A DNA stretch of 64,000 nucleotides from Bradyrhizobium yuanmingense (GTDB lineage: Bacteria; Pseudomonadota; Alphaproteobacteria; Rhizobiales; Xanthobacteraceae), in NCBI RefSeq assembly GCF_029167105.1, contig NZ_JARFML010000026.1, positions 56,734 to 120,733 of the forward strand. Direction: 5' to 3'. Below are positions 52,499 through 62,010 of the stretch, in pieces. Each line of letters opens with the position of its first letter. Position 1 is the first letter of the stretch. The notes under the pieces are model-generated. The model searched no databases. It was not told the origin of the DNA and saw only the letters and a list, made by a program, of their open reading frames with translations. A program made the translations under genes and the position numbers.

Positions 52499-54373
52499 GT
52501 GCCAGACCGGCCCATCAATGATGCCGAACTCAAGTCCCTGGCGTTGTCAGGCGATGCCACGTTCTGGGGGCATCTTGTCGCCCGCTCGCGGCAAGCGACG
52601 AGCTTCTCCGAGCTGTTCTTTCTGTCGACGCTTCGAAAAAAGGCGAAGCTTTATGCACCCGGAAGCGTCCAGCCAAGACTCCGCCTCGCCCTGATAGGCG
52701 GCTACAACCTTTATCCGTTGCACGAACTGGTTGAACATCTCCTAGCCATTCGTGGGATCGAGTGCGAACGTTTCCTCGGCGCGTACGATAATTTCGTCTC
52801 GGAGATCCTTGACGGCTCGAGCTCACTGTACGCCTTCAGGCCGGATCTCGCCTTCATACTGCCGAACGCGAGCCACTGCCGGTTTTCCGGCTCGCTCCTC
52901 GATGCCGTCGAACATCAGCGCGAGGCCGCAGTCTGCGCCGCTGAGCACCTCCTCAACCTCGCGCAGACTTTCACCGCGCGCTCCGGCGCGGCGGCGATCC
53001 TCGCCAATCTTGCGCTGCCCGGCGACGTCGATCTCGGTTCGTTTCGTTCACGCACGCTTGGCACCGACTGGAGTTTCCGAAAGGCGGTCAATCTCGAGCT
53101 CGGGCTTCGGGCCCCAGCTGAGGTGCAAATCTGCGACGTCGAGTTCCTCTCGGCGCGGCGAGGGATCTCAGCCGCGGCGGATGCGCGAGCGTGGTATGAA
53201 TCGAAGCAGCTCGGCTCACCTGACTTTCTCGTCGACATCGCGCAAGAGCTAAGCCACCTGATCGCCTCCCGGAAGCAGAGCCCCAAGAAAGTCCTGGCGA
53301 TCGACCTCGATCACACCCTATGGGGCGGCGTGATCGCGGAGGACGGTATTGAGGGAATCGAACTTGGCGACTCGTCTCCCCGTGGTGAAGCGTTCAAGGC
53401 TTTCCAGAGATACCTGCTTGGACTTTCCCAACGCGGCGTCCTGCTTGCGGTATGCAGCAAGAACGACCATGCACGCGCAATCGAGGTATTCGAGAAGCAT
53501 CCTGAGATGGTTGTCCGGCTGGAGCACTTCGCGGCCTTCAAAGCCAATTGGGACCCGAAGTCCGACAACCTGCAGAGGATCGCGGAGGAACTCCGCCTTG
53601 GCCTGGAAAGCTTCGTGTTTGCCGACGACAACCCGGCGGAAATCGAGATCGTGCGCCAGTTTCAGCCGTTGGTTACAGGTGTACTCCTCGGGCCGGACCC
53701 CGCCGAATTCATCGTTCGCATCCAGGCCGGACGTCATTTCGAGCCACGGACCGTCACCGAGGAGGATCTCGAACGGACTGCGCAGTACAGGCAAGAACGG
53801 CGACGTGCGGAGCTCGCAGCGAGCGTCACCGACATGCCTGCCTACCTCGCCTCGCTTGAGATGCGAGGCACGATCAAAGAATTCGACTCGCTCGACGTTC
53901 CTCGCATCGGCCAGCTGATCGCGCGCAGCAACCAGTTCAACCTGACGACGACCCGTCGGTCCGAGACTGAGATCAAGGCACTGCTGGGAAGGCCGGACTA
54001 CCGGTGCTTCACGATGCGGCTCGAGGATAGGTTCGGTGATTCCGGGCTCATTTCCGTCGTCATTGCAAGGATCGATGGCGGCGTCTTCGTTCTCGATACC
54101 TGGCTCATGAGTTGCCGCGTGCTGAAGCGCCAGGTCGAGGACGAGATCATGAATGAGATTTTTCGACTCGCAGAGGTGGCCGGTTGCACCACAGTGCGCG
54201 GCATTTATCTTCCGACAACCAAGAACGGCATCGTCGCGGAAGTTTACGAGGAGTTTGGTTTCGCGCGCACGGAAGACTCCGCAACCCGAAGAGAGTTCGA
54301 GCTGGAGGTGAGGAAGTATCAGGTGCGTTCGACAAAGATTGATGTTGCCCGGAGAGCTTATGCAGCAGGCTGA
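52499..54373 (+). CDS. FkbH-like HAD-IIIC protein
   Basis: A 624-residue protein starting with GTG. The N-terminal 250 residues form an SGNH-like/unclassified domain. A HAD domain (about 262-400) carries AIDLDHTLWGGV, with DxD motif, and FADDNPAEIE. A C-terminal GNAT-like domain (about 425-600) follows. FkbH proteins load a three-carbon glyceryl unit from 1,3-bisphosphoglycerate onto an ACP, and the ACP gene overlaps its end by 14 bases, which strongly supports that reading. The glyceryl product and acceptor here are unknown. Confidence 0.88.
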   Translation: MPDRPINDAELKSLALSGDATFWGHLVARSRQATSFSELFFLSTLRKKAKLYAPGSVQPRLRLALIGGYNLYPLHELVEHLLAIRGIECERFLGAYDNFVSEILDGSSSLYAFRPDLAFILPNASHCRFSGSLLDAVEHQREAAVCAAEHLLNLAQTFTARSGAAAILANLALPGDVDLGSFRSRTLGTDWSFRKAVNLELGLRAPAEVQICDVEFLSARRGISAAADARAWYESKQLGSPDFLVDIAQELSHLIASRKQSPKKVLAIDLDHTLWGGVIAEDGIEGIELGDSSPRGEAFKAFQRYLLGLSQRGVLLAVCSKNDHARAIEVFEKHPEMVVRLEHFAAFKANWDPKSDNLQRIAEELRLGLESFVFADDNPAEIEIVRQFQPLVTGVLLGPDPAEFIVRIQAGRHFEPRTVTEEDLERTAQYRQERRRAELAASVTDMPAYLASLEMRGTIKEFDSLDVPRIGQLIARSNQFNLTTTRRSETEIKALLGRPDYRCFTMRLEDRFGDSGLISVVIARIDGGVFVLDTWLMSCRVLKRQVEDEIMNEIFRLAEVAGCTTVRGIYLPTTKNGIVAEVYEEFGFARTEDSATRREFELEVRKYQVRSTKIDVARRAYAAG

Positions 54374-54602
54374 AGTATTAGCGAAGTTGCAGGAAGTATT
54401 CGACGGAATCTTCCTCGAGAAGGTCGCGGCCACCCCCGAGCTCTCGGCGGCGGACGTCGATGAATGGGACTCGCTCATGCAGATCTCGCTCGTGATCGCC
54501 GTCGAGCAGAAGTTTCGCGTCCGATTTCGCGTTGGCGAGGTCGAGGCGGCGCGGAATCTGGGTGAGTTCGCCGACCTGATCGCGAAGCGGATGAAACCAT
54601 AA
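54360..54602 (+). CDS. Acyl carrier protein
   Basis: An 80-residue acidic helical protein with the phosphopantetheine site DEWDSLMQISL, where the Ser carries the prosthetic group. The ATG at 54360 follows a GGAGAG site and overlaps the FkbH stop region; upstream in-frame starts (54339 TTG, 54342 ATG) are less likely. It is dedicated to the FkbH-like enzyme by position rather than to fatty-acid synthesis. Confidence 0.88.
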   Translation: MQQAEVLAKLQEVFDGIFLEKVAATPELSAADVDEWDSLMQISLVIAVEQKFRVRFRVGEVEAARNLGEFADLIAKRMKP

Positions 54603-54889
54603 GAGTTGGACATAGCGAGTGCGGTCGAAGCTGTGCAAACGGCACATCCCGCTGATGTGCACGAGATTCGTGACGCGCGCCTGCTTCTTCAGGCTCAAGA
54701 GAAATTGACGACCGGCGCTACTCCAAAGGCAAAAACCGCTTTCGATTTAATCTTTTTAATGTTATTTAATGTTGAATATTGTTATGCGAACAACATGACA
54801 CCCGCGGCCGAAACTACAACCCGCACAGTTGGTTTTGCGACTTTAGATAGTATTTAATCACGCTGACTAGCTGGGGGAGTGCAACTGAC

Positions 54890-57800
54890 GTGCCGGTGAA
54901 GTCCAATAACCGCCCCGGTGTGGTAAGCGTCAGCGGGACGCCGACGCAGAACCAGACCTTGACCGCGACCGTGAGCGATGCGGACGGAGTGCCGGGCACC
55001 GTCTCCTATCAGTGGCAGCAGAGTGCGAACGGCAACTCGTGGAGCAACATCAGTGGTGCGACCGCGAGCACGCTAGTCCTCGGGCAGGCCCAGGTCGGCA
55101 GCTTCATACGTGTCACCGCCAGCTACACGGACCTCTCGGGCAGCACCGAGGCCCCGGTGAGCACCGCGACCGCCACGACAGTGGCCAACGTCAACGACGC
55201 CGGCGCTGTCACGATCACCGGCACCGCGACCCAGAACCAGATCCTGACGGCCAGCGTCACGGATCCCGACGGCGCGCCCGCCAGCATCACCTATCATTGG
55301 CAGAGCAGCCCCGACGGCACCACTTGGACGAACCTGGCCGCCACGACCTCGAGCCTCACCCTCGACAGCAGCCTGGTCGGCAAGCGGATCCGCGTGAATG
55401 CCACCTACACCGACCTGCTCGGCGCCAGCGAGAATGTGACCAGCGCGGCCACGGCGACGGTTGCCGCTGCGAGTGCCACCACTACGCTGTTCACCACCCA
55501 GACGCCTGTCATCACCAATGCCAGCGACGGAGTAGGTTATGAGTTGGGGATGCGCTTCACCAGCGACACCTCCGGCTCGATCCAGGCAATCCGGTACTAC
55601 AAGGCCCCGGGCGAGACGGGCACGCATATCGGCCACATCTGGTCGGCCACCGGCCAGGAGCTGGCGACGGTCACCTTTACCAACGAAGGCGCATCGGGCT
55701 GGCAGCAGCAGGCGCTCGCCACGCCGCTGACCATCCAGGCCGGCACGACCTACATCGTCTCCGTCAACATCAACAGCTCCTACGTCTCCACCACGCAGGG
55801 CTTCGCCTCAGCCATCAGCAATGGTGGCCTGAACGCCCCGGTCGGTGCCGGCGTCTTCGACCTGACCAAGGGCGCCTTCCCCACCAACGTCTATCAGAAT
55901 GCAAACTATTTCCGCGACGTCGTGTTCGCTGCGGGCTCGTCAAATCCCAATAACCGCCCCGGTGTGGTAAGCGTCAGCGGGACGCCGACGCAGAACCAGA
56001 CCTTGACCGCGACCGTGAGCGATGCGGACGGAGTGCCGGGCACCGTCTCCTATCAGTGGCAGCAGAGTGCGAACGGCAACTCGTGGAGCAACATCAGTGG
56101 CGCGACCGCGAGCACGCTAGTCCTCGGGCAGGCCCAGGTCGGCAGCTTCATACGTGTCACCGCCAGCTACACGGACCTCTTGGGCAGCACCGAGGCCCCG
56201 GTGAGCACCGCGACCGCCACGACAGTGGCCAACGTCAACGACGCCGGCGCTGTCACGATCACCGGCACCGCGACCCAGAACCAGATCCTGACGGCCAGCG
56301 TCACGGATCCCGACGGCGCGCCCGCCAGCATCACCTATCACTGGCAGAGCAGCCCCGACGGCACCACTTGGACGAACCTGGCCGCCACGACCTCGAGCCT
56401 CACCCTCGACAGCAGTCTGGTCGGCAAGCGGATCCGCGTGAATGCCACCTACACCGACCTGCTCGGCGCCAGCGAGAATGTGACCAGCGCGGCCACGGCG
56501 ACGGTTGCCGCTGCGAGTGCCACCACTACGCTGTTCACCACCCAGACGCCTGTCATCACCAATGCCAGCGACGGAGTAGGTTATGAGTTGGGGATGCGCC
56601 TCACCAGCGACACCTCCGGCTCGATCCAGGCAATCCGGTACTACAAGGCCCCGGGCGAGACGGGCACCCATATCGGCCACATCTGGTCGGCCACCGGCCA
56701 GGAGCTGGCGACGGTCACCTTTACCAACGAAGGCGCATCGGGCTGGCAGCAGCAGGCGCTCGCCACGCCGCTGACCATCCAGGCCGGCACGACCTACATC
56801 GTCTCCGTCAACATCAACAGCTCCTACGTCTCCACCACGCAGGGCTTCGCCTCAGCCATCAGCAATGGTGGCCTGAACGCCCCGGTCGGTGCCGGCGTCT
56901 TCGACCTGACCAAGGGCGCCTTCCCCACCAACGTCTATCAGAATGCAAACTATTTCCGCGACGTCGTGTTCGCTGCGGGCAACGTCATCTCACTACTTAG
57001 CAGTTCGACTGTCTATGTCAGTGAGACGGGAGGGATGGCTACCATTACCGTCGTACGCTCCGGCGACCTCCAATCTCAAGCGACCGTGGAGTACACGACG
57101 AACGAAATCGGCACCGGCGGCACAGCTACGGCGGGCCAGGACTTCATCCAGCCCACGTTTAATGGCCGGTCGAACACCGGTCAGGTCGTCTTCAACCCCG
57201 GGGAGAGCACCAAGAGCTTCACCATCCCAATTGTGAACGATCAGCTCACCGAGGGTAACGAGACGTTCGCGGTGGGGCTTCAGAATCCCGGTTCCGGCTC
57301 CCTCGGGACCCCGCGCACCGTGCTCGTGACCATCATCGACGACGACTCGCCCGTCGCGATCTCAATGGCGGACGCGGCGATAAGCGTTACCGAGAATACA
57401 CAGACGGCGACGATTACGCTGTTGCGCAGCGGCAGCACCAGTCAAACAGCTACCGTCGGCTTCACGACAAGCAACGGCAGCGCCCTCGCGGGTTCCGACT
57501 ACACCGCCTCGTCAGGCACGGTGACTTTCGCTGCTGGCCAGGTGAGCCAGACGATCACGGTCCCGATCATCAACGATGCGACGCCGGAGAATGACGAGAC
57601 CTTCACGGTCACCTTGAGCAACCCGGCCGGCGCCACTCTCGGCGCCGAGACGACGACGACCGTGAAGATCCTGGATAATGACAACCCCGAGCTCGGCAAT
57701 CTGGCCGGTGAGACGTACGTGACGGGGCTGGGCCAGGGGTATGCCGACGGGCCAACGGCGATCGATTGGACTCCAGACGGCCGCTACATGCTGGTTGCCC

Positions 57801-59068
57801 AAAAGGACGGCGTGGTGCGGGTGGTGGACAACGGAGAACTTCGATCAACTCCGCTGATCGACATTTCGAGCGAGGTAAATGGCGTCAATGATCGCGGACT
57901 GCTGGGTATCGCGGTGAACCCGAATTTCGCAACGAACCACTATGTCTACCTGCTCTATACCTACGATCCACCCGAGACGGCGGGTCAGCCCGGCCTTGCC
58001 GGCCCCGATCAGGCCGGCAACCGACCTGCTCGCCTGGTGAGGGTCACCGTTGACCCAACCACAATGATTGCCGATCCGGCGAGCGAGGTAGTGCTGGTCG
58101 GAAAGAACAGCATCTGGGCCTATACGAGCCGTCCCGACGTAAACAGCACAGGCGATCCGAGCATCGCTCCTTCCGGCATCGTCAATGGCACCACGATCAC
58201 AGCTCCGGCGAGCCAGATCGAGAGTGGATCGCAGGACAACGATCCGGACCGGACCGGCATCCAGAACCAAAACATTCGTGACTATCTGGCGACTGATAGC
58301 GATTCGCACGGCGTAGGCGCAGTTCATTTCGGCCCTGACGGCTATCTCTACCTCACCGTCGGCGATGGCGTGTCGTACAACTTCGTCGACCCCCGGGGAG
58401 TGCGCGTCCAAGACATCCACAATCTATCGGGCAAGTTGTTGCGGATCGACCCCGTTACAGGTGAGGGAGTGCCCGGCAATCCGTTCTATCAGGCAAGCGA
58501 TCCAAACAGCAATGCGTCGAAGGTGTTCTACTACGGTGTTCGCAACGCGTACCGCTTCAGCTTCGATCCAGTTACCAATCTTCCTGTGCTCGGAGATGTG
58601 GGCTGGAACAGCTGGGAAGAGCTGAATACGGGGCCAGCCGGCTCGAACTTTGGATGGCCCTATCTCGAAGGCCCCGACAGGACCGGCAGCTACCAAAATC
58701 TCGCGCAGGCGATCACCTTCTATAACAATGGCAATCGGAACGATACGTCAGACCCGCCCGCCGTATTTCCGATCCTGTCTCTAAGCCACGGGGCTCCCGA
58801 CAATGCCCACGTGATTACCGCGGGAGATTTCTACAATCAGAACACAATTTTCTTCGACGATGTCCAAAACGGAACGATCTTCGCTGCGACCTTGAACGCA
58901 AGCCGGCAGGTCACCAGCGTCCAGTTGGTGGACAACGTACAAGGCATCGTCGACATGCAAAAGGGGCCCGACGGCTGGATGTACGGGGCCAATTTGATTG
59001 ATGGCACTATCCGACGTTGGGTCGACCCCTCGGCAGTTACGGCGCTGGGGCTCGCAGCGTCGTCCTAG
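54890..59068 (+). CDS. Large repeat protein with DUF4082, Calx-beta and sugar-dehydrogenase-like domains
   Basis: A 1392-residue protein from GTG 54890, with GGGGGAG upstream. Layout: repeat 1 (about 5-349) and repeat 2 (about 353-697), each with two Ig-like stretches (YQWQQSANGNSWSNISGAT; YHWQSSPDGTTWTNL) and a DUF4082 domain (FTTQTPVITNASDGVGYELG); two Calx-beta domains (about 700-820 and 821-935, ending IDDD and LDNDN); then a six-bladed propeller like soluble PQQ sugar dehydrogenases (about 940-1392; GLLGIAVNPNF, HGVGAVHFGPDGYLYLTVGD, GKLLRIDP). No N-terminal signal peptide is visible, which is odd for an extracellular architecture. Catalytic activity is not proven. Confidence 0.85.
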   Translation: MPVKSNNRPGVVSVSGTPTQNQTLTATVSDADGVPGTVSYQWQQSANGNSWSNISGATASTLVLGQAQVGSFIRVTASYTDLSGSTEAPVSTATATTVANVNDAGAVTITGTATQNQILTASVTDPDGAPASITYHWQSSPDGTTWTNLAATTSSLTLDSSLVGKRIRVNATYTDLLGASENVTSAATATVAAASATTTLFTTQTPVITNASDGVGYELGMRFTSDTSGSIQAIRYYKAPGETGTHIGHIWSATGQELATVTFTNEGASGWQQQALATPLTIQAGTTYIVSVNINSSYVSTTQGFASAISNGGLNAPVGAGVFDLTKGAFPTNVYQNANYFRDVVFAAGSSNPNNRPGVVSVSGTPTQNQTLTATVSDADGVPGTVSYQWQQSANGNSWSNISGATASTLVLGQAQVGSFIRVTASYTDLLGSTEAPVSTATATTVANVNDAGAVTITGTATQNQILTASVTDPDGAPASITYHWQSSPDGTTWTNLAATTSSLTLDSSLVGKRIRVNATYTDLLGASENVTSAATATVAAASATTTLFTTQTPVITNASDGVGYELGMRLTSDTSGSIQAIRYYKAPGETGTHIGHIWSATGQELATVTFTNEGASGWQQQALATPLTIQAGTTYIVSVNINSSYVSTTQGFASAISNGGLNAPVGAGVFDLTKGAFPTNVYQNANYFRDVVFAAGNVISLLSSSTVYVSETGGMATITVVRSGDLQSQATVEYTTNEIGTGGTATAGQDFIQPTFNGRSNTGQVVFNPGESTKSFTIPIVNDQLTEGNETFAVGLQNPGSGSLGTPRTVLVTIIDDDSPVAISMADAAISVTENTQTATITLLRSGSTSQTATVGFTTSNGSALAGSDYTASSGTVTFAAGQVSQTITVPIINDATPENDETFTVTLSNPAGATLGAETTTTVKILDNDNPELGNLAGETYVTGLGQGYADGPTAIDWTPDGRYMLVAQKDGVVRVVDNGELRSTPLIDISSEVNGVNDRGLLGIAVNPNFATNHYVYLLYTYDPPETAGQPGLAGPDQAGNRPARLVRVTVDPTTMIADPASEVVLVGKNSIWAYTSRPDVNSTGDPSIAPSGIVNGTTITAPASQIESGSQDNDPDRTGIQNQNIRDYLATDSDSHGVGAVHFGPDGYLYLTVGDGVSYNFVDPRGVRVQDIHNLSGKLLRIDPVTGEGVPGNPFYQASDPNSNASKVFYYGVRNAYRFSFDPVTNLPVLGDVGWNSWEELNTGPAGSNFGWPYLEGPDRTGSYQNLAQAITFYNNGNRNDTSDPPAVFPILSLSHGAPDNAHVITAGDFYNQNTIFFDDVQNGTIFAATLNASRQVTSVQLVDNVQGIVDMQKGPDGWMYGANLIDGTIRRWVDPSAVTALGLAASS
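54903..55936 (+). repeat. 1 kb direct repeat, copy 1
   Basis: Copy 1 of a 1034-bp direct repeat with period 1044 bp. Only a handful of single-base differences from copy 2 were found by eye, so identity is about 99 percent. In frame, 348 codons per period. Confidence 0.92.
55947..56980 (+). repeat. 1 kb direct repeat, copy 2
   Basis: Copy 2 of the repeat. Differences from copy 1 seen by eye include C for T after ATCAGTGG, TTGGGC for CTCGGGC, and ATGCGCC for ATGCGCT. The downstream sequence then leaves the repeat at the first Calx-beta domain. Confidence 0.92.
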
Positions 59069-59185
59069 CAGACGCCGGTCACGGCTTTCGTCCATCGATG
59101 ACGATCTGCTGGGGCGGCTTACGAAGTCGGCGCCGCCCTCAACGACGACTTCGGCCGGTCAGGCGAGTTTTTGCACGATTGCCCG

Positions 59186-60022
59186 TCAGCGAACTGCCCT
59201 ATCGTTTTGACCAATGATCGAGGTCTCGGCGATGGACCTCAGACGGGCGAGCCGGTATCGCGCCACCAACTCCGGACCAATGGTCAAATCGGCTCCACGG
59301 TACTCGCGCCCAAGATTGAGATCTTGCGAAACTCCGCTCAAGGTGCCCGCCACATAGCGTTGAACCACCCGTACATACGCTTCGGCACCGACCATCACGG
59401 CTCGGCCAAAAATCGTATGCAAGTCGTCCCCCGGTTCGTATCTCGAATGCACTGTCTCAAAGATCGGCCCGCTGTCGACGCCGGACGTGCATTCATGAAT
59501 GGTCGCACCGAGCATGTCCAACTCGTCGTTGACGACAGGCCAAAAGCTGCACGCGGTTCCGCGATACTGGGGGCTAATACCTGTATGCAGGTTGAAACAG
59601 ATATCGTTTGCAGAGCCGAGGACCGCATTCTTCACGACCGACGTGCCGTAAATAAGAATCGCATCGGGGCGCCTCTGCCGCAGGACTTCCAAGCTTTCGG
59701 CGCCGTTTATGCCGTCGACATAGTCGATTTGATCAGATGCATAGAATGTTTGAGCCTTTTGCCCCAACAGACTTTCAAGTGACCGAGTTCGGGCCTCATC
59801 GTCTCGAATCAACTTGAGAAACACAGCACGGGTTGCTTTTCCTAAGAAATGCACCACCCCCTTCCGTACGGCGCGCCGCAGTCTTGTCCTCCGTGCCGAC
59901 CGGTCCACAATGATGCGGTCAATGGAGAGTCCAGCGCAAAGCATGTTTGCGACATAACGATGTTCTGGGCCATCCCGCGTCAGAATCACTATTCTCTTTT
60001 GTTCGGGCCGCGCAGCTACCAT
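59186..60022 (-). CDS. Formyltransferase-family protein
   Basis: A 278-residue enzyme of the formyl-transferase N-domain family (methionyl-tRNA formyltransferase, ArnA, sugar N-formyltransferases). The formyl-folate site is seen in CFNLHTGISPQYRGTACSFW (Asn and His catalytic) with Asp in TSGVDSGPI. There is no C-terminal tRNA-binding domain, and the context with a deacetylase and glycosyltransferase favours sugar N-formylation. ATG 60022 overlaps the deacetylase gene's end by seven bases; ATG 60040 is an alternative. Confidence 0.82.
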   Translation of the reverse strand: MVAARPEQKRIVILTRDGPEHRYVANMLCAGLSIDRIIVDRSARRTRLRRAVRKGVVHFLGKATRAVFLKLIRDDEARTRSLESLLGQKAQTFYASDQIDYVDGINGAESLEVLRQRRPDAILIYGTSVVKNAVLGSANDICFNLHTGISPQYRGTACSFWPVVNDELDMLGATIHECTSGVDSGPIFETVHSRYEPGDDLHTIFGRAVMVGAEAYVRVVQRYVAGTLSGVSQDLNLGREYRGADLTIGPELVARYRLARLRSIAETSIIGQNDRAVR

Positions 60023-60930
60023 AGCCAATCTCTCGCACACCGCAGTACAGGCATAACCCGGAGCTTAAACGGAATCTCTTCTGGCGCCGCGTTCCCCAGG
60101 CTAATCCGATAGAAAATGTCAGCCGCCGGTTTAAAGCGGTTGCTTTTCGCATGCACCAGAAAGATCGCCTTGTGATTACGCCGTGCGGCGCGCAGCGCAT
60201 CTTCGGTCGCGTCCAATGTATTCCCATAAGGAATACTTAGGCATTGAACCGTTTGTCCCGATAACTTCTCCAGAAGCTCACGGCTTTGCACGATCTCGGT
60301 CTCCAACTCGCTCGATGAAAGCGAACGAAAGAACGTGTGGCTCATCGAGTGGTTTCCTACTTCAATCCCTAAGCTCGCAAACCGCTTGATATCGGTGATA
60401 TTAAGAAAGAGCTTCGATGTACGCCAAAGCTCCAATTCATTGGTGCCCATTGCGGTACACAGCTGCTGCTTCGTCTCCGCAATTTGCGCTTGAGTCCATT
60501 TTGAAATCACGTTGGCGATGAGCCTAGGGACTGATGTTGGTCCGGTTTCGTTGATCTTCAGGAGCGCTATCAGTTGCTGTTGACCGAGCACCACCGCTGC
60601 CAACGAAAGGATATTATCCACTGGCAATCTGCTTCCGAGCATCGTTGTGGGATTGACGAAGAACAGCGAAGGTGCATTTGCCGCTTTCAGGACAGTACTT
60701 GCGGTATCGAGAACTGAGCGATATGCGTCATCGAAGGTGATCAGCAAAGGTTTACGCGGCAGAGTGCCGCTTACAAGGTCCGATCCGCTCACCATGTCAA
60801 AATGACGCACGAAATACTTGACGTGCTTCTCAAAGACCTCTGGCCTTGTAACAACTCCAAGCTTGCTGGTTAACGGGTCTTCATGGTCCGCGATATGATG
60901 ATAGACCACAATGGTAACGTCGCGCCGCAT
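60016..60930 (-). CDS. Polysaccharide deacetylase (NodB-domain protein)
   Basis: A 304-residue NodB-fold protein without a signal peptide, so probably cytoplasmic, acting on an activated or membrane-facing sugar. Metal/catalytic motifs TFDDAY and HSMSH are present, and IPYGNTLD is typical for the later motif. It could free an amino group that the adjacent formyltransferase then formylates. Operon with the glycosyltransferase (six-base gap) and formyltransferase (overlap). Confidence 0.82.
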   Translation of the reverse strand: MRRDVTIVVYHHIADHEDPLTSKLGVVTRPEVFEKHVKYFVRHFDMVSGSDLVSGTLPRKPLLITFDDAYRSVLDTASTVLKAANAPSLFFVNPTTMLGSRLPVDNILSLAAVVLGQQQLIALLKINETGPTSVPRLIANVISKWTQAQIAETKQQLCTAMGTNELELWRTSKLFLNITDIKRFASLGIEVGNHSMSHTFFRSLSSSELETEIVQSRELLEKLSGQTVQCLSIPYGNTLDATEDALRAARRNHKAIFLVHAKSNRFKPAADIFYRISLGNAAPEEIPFKLRVMPVLRCARDWLW

Positions 60931-60936
60931 CGGTGG

Positions 60937-62010
60937 CTATCCCTGGCGCGAGCGAGATAACGCGCCCCCTGACGGACGTTCCACAGCAGCTATCTCCCCT
61001 GACAGGTTGTTGCGCGGATTGCCGCGCGCGCTCCTCACGCCGACATGGCTCCAGCCATTCACCCAGCGTTGACGATGCTGCCAGACATAGCGCCAGTTTC
61101 GCGCCTTTTCACGCAAATCACTTCTGCCGGAGACCAGGCCGGCCGTTCCGTACGCAAGCAAGCGCAGGAGGGGAAGCATCATGTACAGTGTCTTGCCTGC
61201 GAGAATCGTCGCAGCGGAATTGTGACGCCGCAGCAGCGTGATCCGGCCGGCAAGGACCTTGATGCGTTGCTCTGCTTGATCGGGCTCGGAAGACTGGCCG
61301 TAATGAATGATGGTAGCTGCAGGCGTGATGGTCGGGGATGCACCAAGCTTGCGCGCCCGGCGGCACAAGTCCGCTTCTTCACCGTACATGAAAAACTCGG
61401 GGTCAAAGCCGTCAAGTTGCTTCCAAAGTTCGCGGTCAATGAGAAGAAAGCAGCCCGTGACAATGTCGACTGCACGAATGCTGTCACGCTTCCAGCCACC
61501 GTATCCTTCGGGATTGAAAACCGCGCTGCTGCGCTTCAAGCTGGTCAGACCAGTAGCAAAACAGAAGATGCTCCATAGGGTGGCATCTCCCCAACAGGAG
61601 CCAGGATTCAAGCGGCCGTCAGACAGCACGGTGCGCCCGCCCCAGATCCCAAAGCGCGGATTCGCATCGGCGAACTCGTGCAGATGATCGATTGCGTGAT
61701 TCAAGATCAGGGTGTCCGGGTTGAGCAGCAGAAACCGGCGACCCCGCGCCCGCATCGCGGCGATGTTGTTGGCGCCGGCAAACCCAAGATTTTCTCGCGA
61801 CGCGATGAGCTCGAGTTGAGGGAAGTTTGCGCGAATGGCTTCCGGAGATCCGTCTGTTGAAGCGTTATCGAAAACGATGACTTCGTAGAGTACCGACGTT
61901 GTTTGTGCCAAGACAGATCGAATACATTCGAGCGTCATGGTGCGCGTGTTGTAGCTCACGATGATGATCGAAATGTCGGGCTCAGCGGCCCGATAAATTG
62001 CCTCCGGCAT
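60937..62010 (-). CDS. Family 2 glycosyltransferase
   Basis: A 357-residue GT-A glycosyltransferase, rhamnosyltransferase-like. ISIIIVSYNTRTMTLECIRS begins the nucleotide-sugar fold; VFDNASTDGS and LLNPDT give the DxD-equivalent site; GFDPEFFMYGEEADLCRR is the acceptor-side signature. A hydrophobic segment (TLYMMLPLLRLLAYG) near 285-300 may attach it to the membrane. It heads the three-gene operon with the deacetylase and formyltransferase. Confidence 0.9.
   Translation of the reverse strand: MPEAIYRAAEPDISIIIVSYNTRTMTLECIRSVLAQTTSVLYEVIVFDNASTDGSPEAIRANFPQLELIASRENLGFAGANNIAAMRARGRRFLLLNPDTLILNHAIDHLHEFADANPRFGIWGGRTVLSDGRLNPGSCWGDATLWSIFCFATGLTSLKRSSAVFNPEGYGGWKRDSIRAVDIVTGCFLLIDRELWKQLDGFDPEFFMYGEEADLCRRARKLGASPTITPAATIIHYGQSSEPDQAEQRIKVLAGRITLLRRHNSAATILAGKTLYMMLPLLRLLAYGTAGLVSGRSDLREKARNWRYVWQHRQRWVNGWSHVGVRSARGNPRNNLSGEIAAVERPSGGALSRSRQG

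Noticed and set aside
54606..54857. An 83-codon plus-strand frame between the ACP gene and the large repeat protein
   Set aside because: TTG start, no ribosome site, and the second half crosses an AT-rich non-coding stretch.
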